Source: Lutjanus erythropterus (lineage: Eukaryota; Chordata; Actinopteri; Lutjaniformes; Lutjanidae). Taken from it: 64,000 nucleotides of DNA. The DNA lies in contig CM034613.1 of the NCBI GenBank assembly GCA_020091685.1, forward strand, positions 5,201,525-5,265,524, read 5' to 3'. The notes beneath the pieces were generated by a model that was given only the letters and a program-made list of their open reading frames with translations, did no database searches and had not been told where the DNA came from. The number at the start of each line of letters is the position of its first letter. The stretch's first letter is position 1. The translations under genes and the position numbers were made by a program. Below are positions 11,013-24,809 of the stretch, piece by piece.

Positions 11013-13069
11013 GGGTTAAACATATTGGGTGTATGTTAACAGAACATGGCAGAATATCAGTAACAGTATGTACAATTTTCCCTTCAGAATGTGTAAGGGT
11101 CACAGTCAAGGAAACATTTGAAAAAACATGGCAGCGGGAATTAGATTATGGCACATCTTGGGGAGAAGAAAAAGGGAAGGTAACAGCAAAACATGACCAA
11201 AGAAATGCCAACATCACCAGCATAAAATCATGACTCTGGCTCTTTGTTCATTTGATGAGGTAAATCAGAGTGACTCAGAGGGAGAGGGGGGTTGGATCAG
11301 GCATTTCAGGGATAGGGGGAGGTGTTGGGATTGGAACAGTCCCCCCCCCCATGGCCTTTAATTCAGCTCAGCAAACGCTCAAGCACCCCAAAACCCTGAG
11401 CCACCCCAAACCTTGTCAGTTATACAGCCATACATTTTCACTCAGAGAAAAGGCTTTGTTACAAAAGGTGATGCATTGAGTTAACAAAGCCACTAAACAC
11501 AACAGCATATAACAACACACTTCAGAGAAAACAGGCCTTGAAATGAAGCAAAATGTGAGAGCTGTGAAGGAAAAAAACTTAGTGATTCTTCGTCTAACTT
11601 ATTGCTGTACCAGTGCTGGAAAGGCTAGTTTCCATGGCAATGCTCAAGTTATTTCTCTCCATTATATTTTCTTTCTCTCTGTGTTTGAGGGCTGTGTTTC
11701 ACCTTGAAGGCTGAGAGGACAGCAGAGTGTGGTGGCACATTTGAGGAACAAAGGAGAGTCGAACGGAGTAGGATTTTGCAAGTTTTAGTGCTTTGTTTTT
11801 TTTTTTTGTTTTTTTTTTTCTTGCGTGACTTTGACAAGTTATTTCACTAAACCAGTTTCAGGGACCTCAGAGATAGCTCCCCGGAGATCCGGGAAGGTAC
11901 GTGTGACTGAGGGTGACGGACGAGATGGTGGTGTCACTATCTTTGCTTTGCCATCTGTCTGCATGGTAGAGATGCTGCGAGTGCAATTTCAAGCTCTATA
12001 CCTTCTGCTCGGTGTGCAGCCCACCAATTACTGAGGAGGTACCTCCACTCACTGCGTGCCCCACTTACAGTACATGAGGCTGACACTGCAAATGGATTGG
12101 CCTGTTACGGTAAACTCCTCATGTAATCCTCACAGAATCGACTTAACTTTTCTGTCGACCTCATGTGAACCCAGAGTACAGCGCTTTTAAAACAAGTATT
12201 TATGCGCTCAGGAGGCAAATTGATCTTCCCTAAGTCCCTAAATTTGAAGATGGCTAAAAGATGTAACTGGGATGTCTCTTGTTTTTTTTTTCCAAGATTG
12301 TTCTGCCTACTCCCGTCCTTCTGTGCTGTGATTGGCTACTGTTACTGTGCTGTGCTGTGCTTGGCTGGAACACGTTGCCTCGACGATGCATCCTTGTGAT
12401 TGCTGAGAACCTTTCTAATGTTGTGTGTCTATTTTAACCCAAATCATGATCTTGTCGTAAACCTAACCAAGTTTTTTTTTGGCCTAAACCTAACAAAACT
12501 GCAACTGAAAACAATTCTAATAAAATATAACAAAAACAAATAATAATAGCAATAATAACAATAATTGAAATTAATAAGTCAACTGAGTCTAAGAAAAGTT
12601 AACCATGAAATCCCATTAATCCACCACAACCTCCCTTCTCACTTCTTACCAACTGAAAATATCTACACTCGCACTCACAGCCAATAACTGCACAGTAAAG
12701 TGGAACTGTCTGGGGGAAAAAAAAAAAAGAACAACGCTGATGGAGCCCCTGTAAAAGCCAAATATATACACTGTAGTCACATCTTAAGTGCAGTGATGGA
12801 GGTTCTGCTGGAGACCAGGCTTGCTAAACTGTTATTAGAGCACTGAGCGAAAAGGGTCAATGCAGGCATTATATAAAAATGTCTTTACCCTACAGATGTT
12901 TGCATACCATTTTTTTCTTCCTGAACTTTGCATATGGATGGATACAGAGTACTGATCTGATACTAGCGTGGTAAAAAATATCTGTTAATGTGTATTATTA
13001 TTTCTTTAACTGCTGTACTACTAACCCTGTATGGAGGTGACTCATGATAAGGGAAGTAGCAGGGTCCTG

Positions 13070-13165
13070 TTTCAGGGATAACATAGGTATCAGACTGGGT
13101 ATAGACTCACCAATACCAAATCCAGAATTTTTGGGCATTTCCAATACTGGTATCAGTAACAGAGC
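13070..13165. repeat. relic of GGTATCAG-type element
   Basis: TAGGTATCAGACTGGGTATAG, CACCAATACCAAATCCAGAA and ACTGGTATCAGTAACAGAG resemble the palindromic 'tatcgg' class of fish hAT-like MITEs. Short and decayed. Confidence 0.4.
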
Positions 13166-13737
13166 AACCTTATCTTTAACAGTAAAGAATTGTTTCAATA
13201 CATCACTCCAACACTCTGCTGTTCTCTGAGTGCCTGGTAGAGCCAAAGCCTGAAGGCAGTATATCATCATCCTGTATGAGTGGCAGGCAGTGGCTACTGG
13301 AAAAATAATGAACCTCAGCCCTCATACACAGAGTGAGCCACATCTCAGCACACTAGGAACATATCAAGTGAACCATCTTTTCATTTCCTGTTGTGTGACC
13401 CAAGCCTACTGCAACCATACTTTAAACCAATCAACAAGTTCAATTGGCTTCCCCCTCCTCCACGACTGCACCCTCTCCTCTCCGTACGCAGCTCTGATTG
13501 TTCAGTTCACACCCACCGGCAGGCTGCTGACAGCCTGAGACACTTGACTTGAATCATCACAAAGAACACGTGTTCTCCTGCTGAAAGCTGCCAAGAAGAG
13601 CCATGATGGATCTGTGACATGCAGGCGGTTTTCAACGTCAACCCACGTGAGCAAGAGATATTCAAATATCTTTTACATCAGGGTGTGTTAATATCATGTT
13701 CATTTAAGTAAAATCCCCTCACCTTGTGGTTCAGTCA

Positions 13738-14632
13738 TCAGTGTCTGACTGATATCAGTCAGCCGATATTGACCTATCACAGCTATATGGATATGTATCA
13801 GTGTATAGCAAGGATCCAAGGTAATTTATTATCATTATACAACACATGGTTGTACAAGGAAATTAGAGATGTAGTCCCTTTATAATACACATGAATCACA
13901 ACGTATTTACAGATAATTAATTAAATTCAAAATTTATACTTTTTTTTCCCCCAAACAGATTTTGTCTTTTTTCTTAATTCAAGTTGTATATGTAGCCTGA
14001 CCGATACGTTGGTTCACCCCGATCACATCTGTCAATATCAGTATCACCATACATGCTGTCCAATATGTGCCCATATGATTTTTTTTTAATGAACATAATG
14101 CAGATTGTTTTCATTTGTTAGCTTAATAGGCAGTATTTTATTTATATTTTAATATTTTCCTAAATTCAGATTTAACATATACATATATTTTGCCCTATTT
14201 TTGCCCTATTTATGTTATTGTTATTTATAATTATTAAAAATACTGGTCAAAGTTTACAGTTTCAGTGCCCTTATATTTTTTTGGACATTAAACTTGGAAA
14301 ATATTCTGTCTCCATTACATGTCTTAGTCACAAGTGTTAACTAATTTTGAGAGATCATAAAGAAAGTTATCAGCTAATATACTGATATTTCTTTATTCCC
14401 TTATATCGATCTGGCCCTTATATAAGGATACAAGAGAGGATGTAAGGACCCAGGTGATACTGGGTTTTGGGGGCCGATACTGATATTAGGGAATAAATAT
14501 ATACATATATATATTGGTCGATACATCAGTATTTATCTATCTGTATCTATCTACATACATGTAAGTATATTAAAAGGAATATTGGCCGCTAGCGATATCG
14601 GCCCCAAAAATCCAATATCAGTCGTGCTCTAG
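13738..14632. mobile_element. TATCGGCC-type hAT-like non-autonomous element
   Basis: The left end has GTCTGACTGATATCAGTCAG and CCGATATTGACC. The right end has TATTGGCCGCTAGCGATATC, GGCCCCAAAAATCCAATATC and AGTCGTGCTCTAG. Repeated inner units (CTGACCGATACGTTGG near 13998; GGGGGCCGATACTGATATT near 14468) suggest a composite of two or more related insertions. No coding region. Confidence 0.65.
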
Positions 14633-17604
14633 TTTGAGCCAGAACCAGGGCTGCCTGAGCCCAGTCAGTTCTGTCAGTTCTGATGCAAACGGTGCCTGAT
14701 TCCAGCGTGTGTAGGCGTCTCTTTCTTTAACATTGTAAGACTGTCATTTACGCATCAAAGTGAGACAGACTCAAAGATATTCAGCCTGATTGATTGAGTT
14801 TGACTCCATTGATTTGAACAGCTGAGGCGGTGGAACCACGTTTAGCCCGCATGATGAAATTTCTTCTTTATCTTTACCCACACGCCACTCTCCACACCGC
14901 TGCCGGTATGAGTCATCCCCCCCTCTATTTACTCAAAATGAGAGCAGGGCTGATGGATACTGATGCATCTGTGTCGGCCTCCTAACAAACATCGTTACTC
15001 TGCCGATCACGTCGGTCCGCTCACATCCATTTGAAATATTTAGAGCAAAAAGGTTGTTTGGAGTTTGAGTATTCTATAATTCAGCTTTGATTAGGCTGCA
15101 GATGGAAAATCCAGCAGCGTGTCCGAGCATAATATATTTCCCAATGCTTGCTTTTAAATCACGCCACAATATGTACAATTACGGCAATATAATCTGTACA
15201 ACAGGAAGAAAAAAACCCTGTGTCTTTATACATGACTCCATAAACTGTTTACAAGTGCTGCCGTCGCTCTCAGGCGAAACTGATTTATTTTGACACAAAG
15301 GGATGATGCTCTGCTCATATCGTGTCTCACTGAGAGTCACATACTGGCTGGAGTCAAAGTCACCTCCCAGCAGCTCATCAGCACCTGGATCGACTCCACG
15401 AAGCTGGCTGGATTTGTTTTTCTGGCCGGCCTGGTGTTTCTGCCTCACTGTGGTGTAAATCTCAGATATGCTCAGAGAATTTCAAAATCCACTACTTCAC
15501 TGCTTTTGCTTTGGGCCTGTTCCTGGCCCACTTCATGGTCTCTAGATGTTTTTTTTTTCCTCCTGCCGCGGTGCTGGAGTATATCTGCTTCACATCTCGT
15601 CTCCGCTGCACGCTTCCCTTTAAGTGTATCTGTTGAATTAGACTGCAAAGCTCTCAAGTAAATGCAGAATTAAGTAGAAAAAGGAGAAATAACTGGGTGA
15701 GGTGGTTCAGACAATTTGTGAACCAGTAAGTCTGCACCATGCCCCTGGGAGAATCCATGATATTTATTTACAGTTTGAAGCGTGAGTAGAAAGACGCCCC
15801 GCTGAGACAACAGTGGCACGAGAAGAGAAACAAGATGGCACTGCTTTCAATAAGACGACACAAACGTGGAGTTTATAGCAAAGATGACAAAACGCACCAC
15901 TGACCAGTTATGAAGCGAAATGGTTACACATAATGTTGAATAATGCAGTTCTCTGGGTTTTGATCTGTGCATTTAACAGTAGACTGAGCTGACTGAGCAG
16001 CAGCCGCTGCTTTTATTCCGTTAGAGCCAACAAATGTAATAACCGATTCCCCTGACTTCTCTTTATGCAAGCTATATTTAATCCTTATTGTTTCTACTCA
16101 AGTGTATCTCTGATGATAAAGTACAGCGGGTACATAAACTACTGGAACACTGTTCCATAGCAGTCATAAATAAATGGTGTGTGCGCATATATACAATACA
16201 TATGTAAGTGTTTATTAATTATGAACAATTACTGAATTGTTATGCAAATTAATGTTAATTAGTTAATGTACATGTATATTTACATATTCAGGATTCTTGA
16301 ATACTAAAGGAAGAGCTATGGAGCTGGATGTAAGACATTTTTACAAGGTATTTGTTGCAAACTTATTTAGCAAAAAACCCATATCAGACAATTTATTACT
16401 CCTTGCAGAGTATTTTATATCATTTAAAACATGACTGGAGTTGGACTTGAAGTTAAATCAATACATTATTTATGTTACATGCGTTTTTTTCTTCCATTTT
16501 ATCTCGCATGGCTTTCCAGCTTTTTTCCTTCAGGGAGCCCTTTTTTATTATTGACTAAACTGATGACCTCTGACTAAGAGACATATTTTATAGATATTTC
16601 ATTTTATTGCTGTATATCATTATTGCCAGACATGTCTGTTTGTTATTTGTTTTATTAGACTTTTGTGTCATTTTATTTTTATTATTATAATGTATTGTAC
16701 ATCCTTTTAGCCTGTATGAATGTGAGGTCAGGGTTTTGCTGTAAAACAGATTAGTGCTAAGTCAATTTTTCGCTGCTTAAACAACGATGGTTGAAACAGT
16801 GAACACAGTAACTGCAGGAGGTCTGTGTGAAACAAGTGACTGAGATGAATTTTGAAAAGATTATTTCCTGTAAATGTTGTATCAGATGAGTTTTCCTGAT
16901 ATTTTTTAGCAACTTTTTATACAATTCTGTCTGCATTCTGTATTTTCTTTTAATTTTTAACCTTCATACATATTTAATATGTTTCTCTCTCTTTTTTTTT
17001 TTTTTTTTTTTAACAAATTGAGTGTTTTCTCCTCCCGGACACATGGTCATTGTTCTGTTAACTCTTTTCTTGTTTGAACAGTGTTACTTTAATGCAGGAC
17101 AAGGTTATTCTCCGTCTGTGAATATAGAAGGTCTTCACTGTGTCCAGTGAGTTTTGTTAAGTTTATATCTTAGAATAATATTCTTTAAAAATGACAGTTT
17201 CATTTAGTTTTCTTACAAGGAATAAATGAAATCTGGAGATATAGGTGTACTGCATGTTAAAAAAAAAAAGTTTTCTTACACCCCTGTAAAACAAGAGGGT
17301 CTTGTGACCCTCTGTGAAGCTTTGATGGTCCCTAGTTGGGGTTGGGACCCCCAAGTTGGGAACTAGTGTTCCACAACGTTAATTTTTTATTCTATTTCTG
17401 TCTTTTAATAATGTGTTGTTTCTTTTATCTTGTCTGTTTATGCCATATGTAAAGCACTTGGAATTGCTACAAATAAACTTGCCTTGTATAGTATTTGTTA
17501 TTATCCACACATTTTAGAATTTGTTCCCACTTTATACAAACCGTTTTGTCACCATTTTGGTTTTTGTTTAAATTTTTCAGTTCTACTATGTCATTTGTGC
17601 TCAC

Positions 17605-18230
17605 GCCATCTGGTAACACTTTTCAAGACGCTACACAAAAAAAGTGATAGTGACTAAGAAACCAGTGAGGAATGAGTCAGGAAAGACCTTATAATTAATG
17701 AATTGTTAATGAGTCATAAGTAAATGACTGTGATTTGAGGACTATAATAGTAGATACTGATGAGTTTCTCCAAAACAGACTGGGAGATACTTTATTAATA
17801 AATCATTAGATGATGACTGATGCATTAATATCTGTGCTTTATCCATGAGTCACTGCTGATCAACACCAGCTGCTGACTGGCACAAACTAGTGACCACTCA
17901 TTACTTAATCATTACACATCATACTGTGTAGTTACTGAGCAGTCCCTCATTGGTTCATGACAGGAACCACTTAGCACTTTCAGGCCACTAGTTTGTGCCA
18001 CGCAGCCGGCTGGTTCAGAGTTAATCAGGAGCGACTCATGAAGAAAGTGGTGAGTTTGTCGATTCACAGACATTTCTGAACCAATCAACTACTGTATTAA
18101 CATAGCATCTGATTAATTAATAAGTCTGTCCTCCTTTAACCCATCATTAACTACTACTATCTACTCATTAACAATTCATCAAGTGAAGTGATCTGCCTGT
18201 GTTTCCACCTGGTAAGTGTTAAGGTTGAAC
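17605..18230. mobile_element. palindromic MITE (CTGGTAACACTT / AAGTGTTA ends)
   Basis: The left arm carries CATCTGGTAACACTTTTCAA and AATGAATTGTTAATGAGTCA. The right arm carries the reverse forms TACTCATTAACAATTCATCA and CACCTGGTAAGTGTTAA. The middle has GGCACAAACTAGTGACCACT facing GGCCACTAGTTTGTGCCACG. The whole block can fold back on itself, the usual MITE shape. No ORF of interest. Confidence 0.65.
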
Positions 18231-18439
18231 CACATCATATCCTGGAAACAATGTTAGCATCTTTAAATATTTAAAGGTTTCTAACAGTCCTGTTTTGCTA
18301 CCACTATGTTTCTATCCCTCAGGAGACTCATCGTGACGCGTCATCCTCTCTCACATGGGGCGGAAATGCACAGAAAGAATATATTTATCCCATCAAGAGC
18401 AATGATTGGAATAAACGTTTACATGGTTATTATCTTCAT

Positions 18440-18535
18440 ATTGATCAGGCTTACTTCCAGTCCAGCCAGACTCTTCTGATTGAGGTGAGAACATGAGGTA
18501 TTTTTTATTCTGATTGGGCTATTATTCTGATCATT
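18440..18535. repeat. short repeat shared with 22065-22140
   Basis: CCAGCCAGACTCTTCTGATT then ACATGAGGTATTTTTTATTC here corresponds to CCAGCCAGATCAGGCCAGTC, CTCTTCTGATTTAGG and ACATGAGGCACTTTTATTTT at 22.07 kb. A dispersed repeat end, family unknown. Confidence 0.5.
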
Positions 18536-19837
18536 TGTGAAATATCAGGGTCCATGTAAGCGCAGCTCCCGCACTTTAATCGTCTTAGGCAGAGCAGAGA
18601 CGGCGGCAGAGATTGGACGCCCCATTATCAGCCAAGATCATCCAGAGGACGGCGGTTCAAGCCTCTATATCTCTAAACAGCTAAACTGTGGAACCCCCAT
18701 GATAATCCCGGGGCTGTTTACTTGCGGGGGACGGCCAGCTAAGGGAGATCGATAAAGCATCACACTGACAAATAACTGACACCCAAACCAATCGAGCGGG
18801 GCGGGTTTGATCCCAGGCATGCTCTGAGTCACGGCAGGTGAGTGGGCTTGGCTCTTTGGGTCAACCCTCATCTATCGCCCAATCTCTCGGTTGCGCTCGC
18901 GCTAAAAAAGAACATTCGCAGATTGTCTCTATAGCGTATCGTCTGATGAATTATTGAGGAGCTCCTCAAAGCTCTGATCTTGTCAGAGTAAAACCGATAT
19001 AGCGCCTACAACATCCAGGGACTGATAAGTATCTCAGAGGTACGCGAGAGAGAGGGAAAGTGAGGTCGTGCTGAGGTAGAGAAATATGGAGATGAAATGA
19101 AAGAGATTTAATGAGCAGGGTTGGTTGGAGAAACAGACGTTTGGATAATATCTTCTCTAATTGTGTGTTACTGTGAAGACAATTGGTGTCTGTAGATGAC
19201 TTTACATGTATATGTGTTAAATGAGTGGTCACGCGAGTGTACAAATGTCTTTTTTTTAGTGTCTTTTCACTTCGTCACTCTCTCCTCCAGTATATGTTTC
19301 ATCTCTGTAATCCAGGTCCCTGCTTCATGGTCTCGTCACTCTTCTGACAGAGGCCCATTAACAACACTGGAGGATCCAAACCAAAGCTTTAATTGGGTGA
19401 TGTAATTAAGGCTCCCTAACAAAGTCAAAGTTTAATTAGCCTGGTGGGAAAGGCAGGAATTGTTCACGGGAATTTCACTCCGCTCGCTCTCTCAATTTTG
19501 CATCCTCGTGAGCTCTCTTTTTCTCCCGCTCTATCTCTCTCCCCCATTTCTCTCTTCTGCTTTGAGCGCAGAGGAACGTGACACAAATCTCAATGAGGGT
19601 CAGTCCTTCACAAACGCAGTCCTTCCAGCTCTTTCCCGCTCATCTCTTCCTCGGGTCTTTTTTTTTTTTTTCTCCTCCTCGTCCTGTGCTTTTTCTATTT
19701 TGCATCTACTGCGAGCTCGTCAGCAAGTGGGTGCCTCACGATTCATTGTCTGAGCTTTTCTACATCCAGGGTCATCATTTAGCAGCAGACAGCCTCCTGG
19801 AAAAACTCCTGGATGGAGTGCTGTTGTGAGAAAACAA

Positions 19838-20805
19838 GGGTAACACTTTACTTGAAGGGGTGTGCAGAACGCTGTCAGGATACAGTCACAACTATGTCAT
19901 GACGTGTCATAAACATGAAGGAGTCTTAATGAACAATTATGAATGTTGTCGTTAAGTGTCATTCGGACAATTCTGTAATTTTTATGTAAAGTTGACATTA
20001 TCAACGTATTATCAACAGTGTAGCTTTATGTTTTTTTTTTTTTAATATTCTTTTTATTGCCGAGTGCACACTGGGTAGAATACATGTCTCTTACAAAGCA
20101 ATCATAGATTTGTAGCTTTATGTTTTAACATTATATTAAACTGTCATATGTGATTGGTTTTGACTCTGGCTGTCATGAGACCATTATAAGTGTGTCATGA
20201 ATATGTTCTTTGACTTCAAGTCAAGTTGTACATTTTGGACTTGTCATAAACATGTCATTAAATGTTATAAGGCCAGTCTGACAACAGAGTACAGTACCAA
20301 GGTGAGTTGAAAGTTTGAGAGTTACCTGATGGAGATCACTTGTTGCTGAAGCTGTTATCTGTAGCTAGAGTTAGCCAGTTAGCTCGGTGAGCCATGGAGC
20401 TAGCCACCTAAGTAGCTGACTTAGCCTCAGGTTGCCAGCAGCCAAACCCGGCAAGAGAACCACCTTAGTACTGTATTCTCTGTCAAACTGGTCACTGTCG
20501 GTCTCGGAGGCTGTGTTCACCGGCTGTGTTTACTGAGATATCCCTGTCTGGCCAGAGTCGGCCTGCTGGCTGCATGATGGGTCCCGGGCAAACTAACTGA
20601 TTGGCTGAAACACTTCATTATAAGGGACTACTTAGTGACTACTCAGTCAAGTTGTCACAACAAAGTTATCTCTAACAATCTCAACTTTGCTTTAAAAATG
20701 ACATAACTTACCAAATTCATAAAGACTCCTTTATGCTCACAACAGGTGTCATGTCATGGTTATGACAGTGTAATGTTGCACTCCCCCTCAGATAAAGTGT
20801 TATCA
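19838..20805. mobile_element. fish MITE (GGGTAACACTTTACTTGAAG ... GATAAAGTGTTATC)
   Basis: The left end is GGGTAACACTTTACTTGAAG and the right end CCCCTCAGATAAAGTGTTATC, an inverted match of the outer bases. Between them lie phrases such as TGTCATAAACATG, ACAACAGGTGTCATGTCATG and GTTATGACAGTGTAATGTTG that I know from a widespread fish element. It carries a retro-insertion at 20035-20110 and an unrelated-looking middle part (20330-20690). No transposase. Confidence 0.65.
20035..20110 (-). mobile_element. short poly(A) retro-insertion with target-site duplication
   Basis: The direct repeat TGTAGCTTTATGTTT occurs at 20019-20033 and 20111-20125. Between the copies is a poly(T) run and then sequence that on the minus strand reads CTGCATG-free unique text ending GGCAATAAAAAGAATATT plus a poly(A) tail. 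AATAAA sits about 10 bases before the tail. This is the signature of LINE-driven retroposition of a strongly 5'-truncated transcript or SINE/LINE tail. The source transcript is unknown. Confidence 0.7.
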
Positions 20806-21889
20806 TAACAAGTTGAATACTGTGTTGTGTTGCTACAGCTGCAGGTAAACACATCTGTAAAGCGGAACCACTGGCTGTGTATACTGTAAGAAGGAGTTGT
20901 ATTGATCCCCATGAATTCACAGCAGTCATATCTGGCGCGGCTTAATAGAAAATCCACAGCTGTGCTTAACATTTTTCCTCTTTCCTGAAGGCAGTTCAAT
21001 AACAGAACTGCATTCTCAACTGTAATTGAAAACACTGGGAATGGCTCCTATCGCGCAATGACTGCAGGCCTGTGTGTGTTTGTGGAGCAGTGATGGAGAG
21101 GGCGACATGTTTTGCGGACAATGTTGATTCTTCTCTCCTTGTCCACAGTTTTCACCAAGGCTTATCCGACCCCGCTGGCTCGCCTCGCCGGAACTCTTGT
21201 AGCATCTGGAAGGTGCGATACGGGAGCACGTGCACGCCTGCCTGCCCGCGCGGGCGCGTTTGTTGTTTCTCAGGAGAGACGGCTGCAGCGAGAAAACTTT
21301 ACACCCACGGAGTGAGAGAGACAACTGTCTGTCTGGAAAGGTGAGCATGTCTGCCACTATGTGTGTGTTTGTGTGGGCATACAAGAGAGAGAGAGAGCTG
21401 CGTTTCCCCATGGGAGATTAAGCCTGGGCATAGCATCCACCGAAAAACTCTCATTTCTCCTTTCGATAAGAAGGGAATTGAGTCTCTATTTCGGTCCCAA
21501 CCACCTACAGAGAAAACCGCAGGAGAATGCTACACTCGAGTTTCTCAACACAGGTTCAGATCAGTTTCTCCTCGCACAAACATACCGATTGCTATAATCT
21601 CCTACCGTTTACAGTCCAACATATATTCTATTCAGACCACTAATCCCCATTCCTGAAAAAACTTTAGGAAAGTGAATTATGGTGATTCTGACACCCTTGC
21701 TGTTTTATGTTAATCACTTTCATTGTTTACTTAAGGCTTATTCTACTCTCAGGGTATTGGGGTAGATTTGGGGCAAATCTGGCCTTTGTGTTGTATAACA
21801 TTGTGGATCCATACTAAGATTAGTCATACATTTTCAATTGTTATTTGCTTTCTTTCCATGTTATAAAAGCCTGGATTGAGCCTATAATT

Positions 21890-22280
21890 AACTGTATATG
21901 AAGTAACTGCAGGGATAAGATATAAACGGTGCTTATATGCAAAAACGTGCAAAGTGAGAATGTAAGTTTCTGTCCCTACTGGAAACTTGTTTGTTTGTTT
22001 GTTTGTTTTTTACATGGTTTTTATTTTCTTGTTGCTCAGATTATCAAAGGCATTATCAAATGCATTCTGATCCAGCCAGATCAGGCCAGTCTCTTCTGAT
22101 TTAGGTGTTTACATGAGGCACTTTTATTTTGATATTATATAATCACATAATTAATTGTATATGTGCAAACTTTTCCCACAGCAATTGCTACCAAGCCTGG
22201 GTCTGGGGAGCTGCAGGAGAAAGATGTGAATGGTGCTTATATGCAAATAAGTGTGAAGTGAGAATATGTGCAGTTTTAGT
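21890..22280. repeat. repeat with two related sub-units about 300 bp apart
   Basis: GGTGCTTATATGCAAAAACG, TGCAAAGTGAGAATGT (21928 onward) matches GGTGCTTATATGCAAATAAG, TGTGAAGTGAGAATATG (22231 onward). Both are preceded by CTGCAGG. Probably the same dispersed element inserted twice, or a local duplication. Confidence 0.5.
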
Positions 22281-24352
22281 TTTTATACTCTGGATATATG
22301 AATGTCATATTATATGTGTATTCTGCTCTCTGTTTACTCCTATGAATAAAGATAATAGTGAAGATGATGTTTATGCTCTGCATTTTATCATTTCCTTTCA
22401 CCTGCCCAGGGTCTGTAAATGGAAATATAAATAGATATAGATAGTAAGTTAAATCTAGTACAAGCATTTTTGAGACTAATGTATTTTGTTCATGGTCCCT
22501 GATAAAGTACAAAAAAACTGTTCACTTATCCCTGGTTACACGCTAAGTACATGTCAAAAAAATAATTTCAAGTATATTTAAAGCAAAAGTCTTCTCTTCT
22601 TCTCTTCTGTAAGAGCTCAAATATTTTTGAATCATCAACCTCAGGGGCGTACATAAATTTATCATGTAAAATGTGATTATGGGTGACTAGTTAGCTAACA
22701 CTTCCCCCACATATAAAAGTGCACTTCATTGTTAGCTTGTGGCTTCACATTTTCTAAAGAACTTTTTTAAAGTCTGGCTTATTAATTTCTCCCTCGTCTT
22801 TCTCTTGAACGGTCTTTTAAAGCTCCATTGCTCTTCACGGCTCTGCACAGTGGTGTATTTGACTCATTGTATCATGACGGCCATTTTTGCTGAATTTTGT
22901 TAGTCGAATTGATTTTGCTGTTCAATATGAAGATTTGGCTTCTTTTCTTTTAGTTCACTGCCGCATGCAGTTCCTATATCGGCGTATGTTTACATTAGAT
23001 TTCCACACAGAGAAAGTGAAAGCGTGCATCCTGCTAATACTTCAGGTATAAAATCCCAGCGCACCACGGAGCTTCTTCGCTTCAGCCACTGTCTGGCGTC
23101 AGATGCGCTCCGTTTCTATCACTCTCCTCTGCTTAGTTTTGTGATGATTCTGAGACTCGATTTGTGAGGTTTACAGCCTGCCAGATAATATAAAAGTATA
23201 TTTATGATTCCCCTTATTTCTAATAATTGTTCTCCCTGTGATCTTTGTAAGCTTCAGTTTTATCCTGTTATTGTAATACACACTGTCTGACAAAAAGAAG
23301 AATGAAGAATCTCAGTTGACTGAGGGTTATGCACCTGATGATTTGACTCTCAATTTTCAGAGGGAATCTTTATCTGTTTGTGAAAAATGAAAATGAGGTA
23401 GGAGACTGAATATAATAAACTAGTTTATGTTGCTCGCATATTTTACTGAATGTGTTTTTGAGTTATTGCATCTAACAACCATCTATGCACATCAAGTGCA
23501 CATTTATAAACAGTCTTATCTTTGATCTTAGGTGTGATTAACAGGGTTTCCGGAATAATTATTTCTACCATTAGAATCTGTAGAAGTTGGCACCAGAGCA
23601 GCATGTATACTGGCAGTGTTTTAATGACAGGTTTCATTGAGGCAATTGTCGTTTCTCTCCCACCCACACCACCCATTTAAATTTGTAATGCCATTTAACA
23701 ACAAAAATCTTGTCAGACGGGATCTTTTGAGATAAAATGTCATTAAATGTGAATATGCATCTCTATTTAGTTGCCTGGATTTTTGGCCTTACAGTAGAGG
23801 AAGGCAGTCATTTGAATCACACTGCCTCACTGTATGTGCTTCTTGGCAGTTTCCAACTCTAGCCAGCCTAATAGAGCTCGAAGCCACAGAGGCAGGGAGT
23901 AAAACACATGGCCTTTAACTTCCACCTCCTGTCATGGTGTCAGAACATTACTTGACCCGCTGTTCACACTAACATTGCCTGAGCCACCAGGCCTGCCAGC
24001 CTACAGCTGTGCGCCACGCGGAACAAGCTGCGATTCCACGTTGAAACTGTCCTGCCTTGTTAAAATTGGGGCAGGAGATTGGTGCAACAGCTGGGTAAAT
24101 GCCAGATACTACCACTTGGCTGAGCAATTGACGGACCACGGTGCTGCTGACTGCCTGCTGCTTTGAAAAGCAATAAGGGAGGGTACACATCTGGCCAATC
24201 AGAGCTGCATACAGACGGCTGTGCAGTCACAAAGTGTCATAGAAAATGTGGAGGAAGGGATACAGCAGTAGTCTAGGTGAGTTTGTTTCTAGACCGCATT
24301 TTGCTTTAGGATACCGAGTACTATCGGGACAGAACTCCCTGAGTTGACTCAC

Positions 24353-24431
24353 CATTTCCAGGCTCACACTCCTCCAAATCTTCGTCATCACTAGGACACT
24401 CAGCTGATGCTACCAAGAGGTCATCCGCATT
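24353..24431 (-). CDS. nrxn2: neurexin 2 acidic stalk exon (79 bp)
   Basis: This short extracellular exon lies between the Thr-rich stalk and the SS5 segment. It is bounded by the acceptor TCTTTCCAG and the donor GTGAGT. It encodes 26 residues plus one base: [20 protein letters not shown] and then ECEPGN. The [11 protein letters not shown] core and the following Cys are a neurexin hallmark; the two cysteines probably form the conserved juxtamembrane Cys loop. LEECEP resembles NRXN2 rather than the IDPCEP of NRXN1. The exon starts in phase 0, matching the codon-complete end of the upstream exon, and leaves one G that joins GA of the terminal exon to make Gly. Mammalian NRXN1 has Ser-Ser-Gly-Gly at this boundary, whereas here it is Gly-Asn-Gly-Gly, with no Ser-Gly pair. 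Confidence 0.96.
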
Positions 24432-24809
24432 CTGGAAAGAACAGAGACAGAAAGCAGAGGAGATAAAGTCAGGACAAATTTTATTGTTGCAGAGGATACA
24501 TTGAAGAGGATTAAGAGCGTCTGGCAGACACAGTGAAGGTCTTTGGCTTAACGCACGCACAAAGTAATGCAACCAGTAGGGAAAAACTTAACCAAGGCTG
24601 CTCGGTGGTTACAGCACGATTTATTGTTGAGCAGTTTGTTAGCAGTACCACATTTACTGAAAGTATGGAGGTGGATGTGCTTTATGGGTGGCACCCATGT
24701 GTATTTATGTAAGCAGAGATGTGAAGTTTGAGGGAAGTCAAAGTAAAACAAGCTCTTTCTGAACAAACATCAACCAGTCAAAGAGGTGTATCCCGTCTAA
24801 AACATCCTC

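Larger units (their letters stand above)
9016..24352 (-). other. nrxn2: nrxn2 intron before the terminal exon (about 15.3 kb)
   Basis: The intron is bounded by donor GTGAGT at 24352 and acceptor CCTAG at 9016. Apart from the repeats listed separately (10.1-11.0, 13.1, 13.7-14.6, 17.6-18.2, 18.4, 19.8-20.8 and 21.9-22.3 kb) I see no exon. Stretches such as 9.1-10.1, 11.0-13.0, 14.7-17.6 and 22.3-24.3 kb carry only AT-rich unique-looking DNA with stop codons in all frames at exon scale. A relic of a TTGGGAACCA-type repeat lies near 17.27-17.37 kb. Confidence 0.9.
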
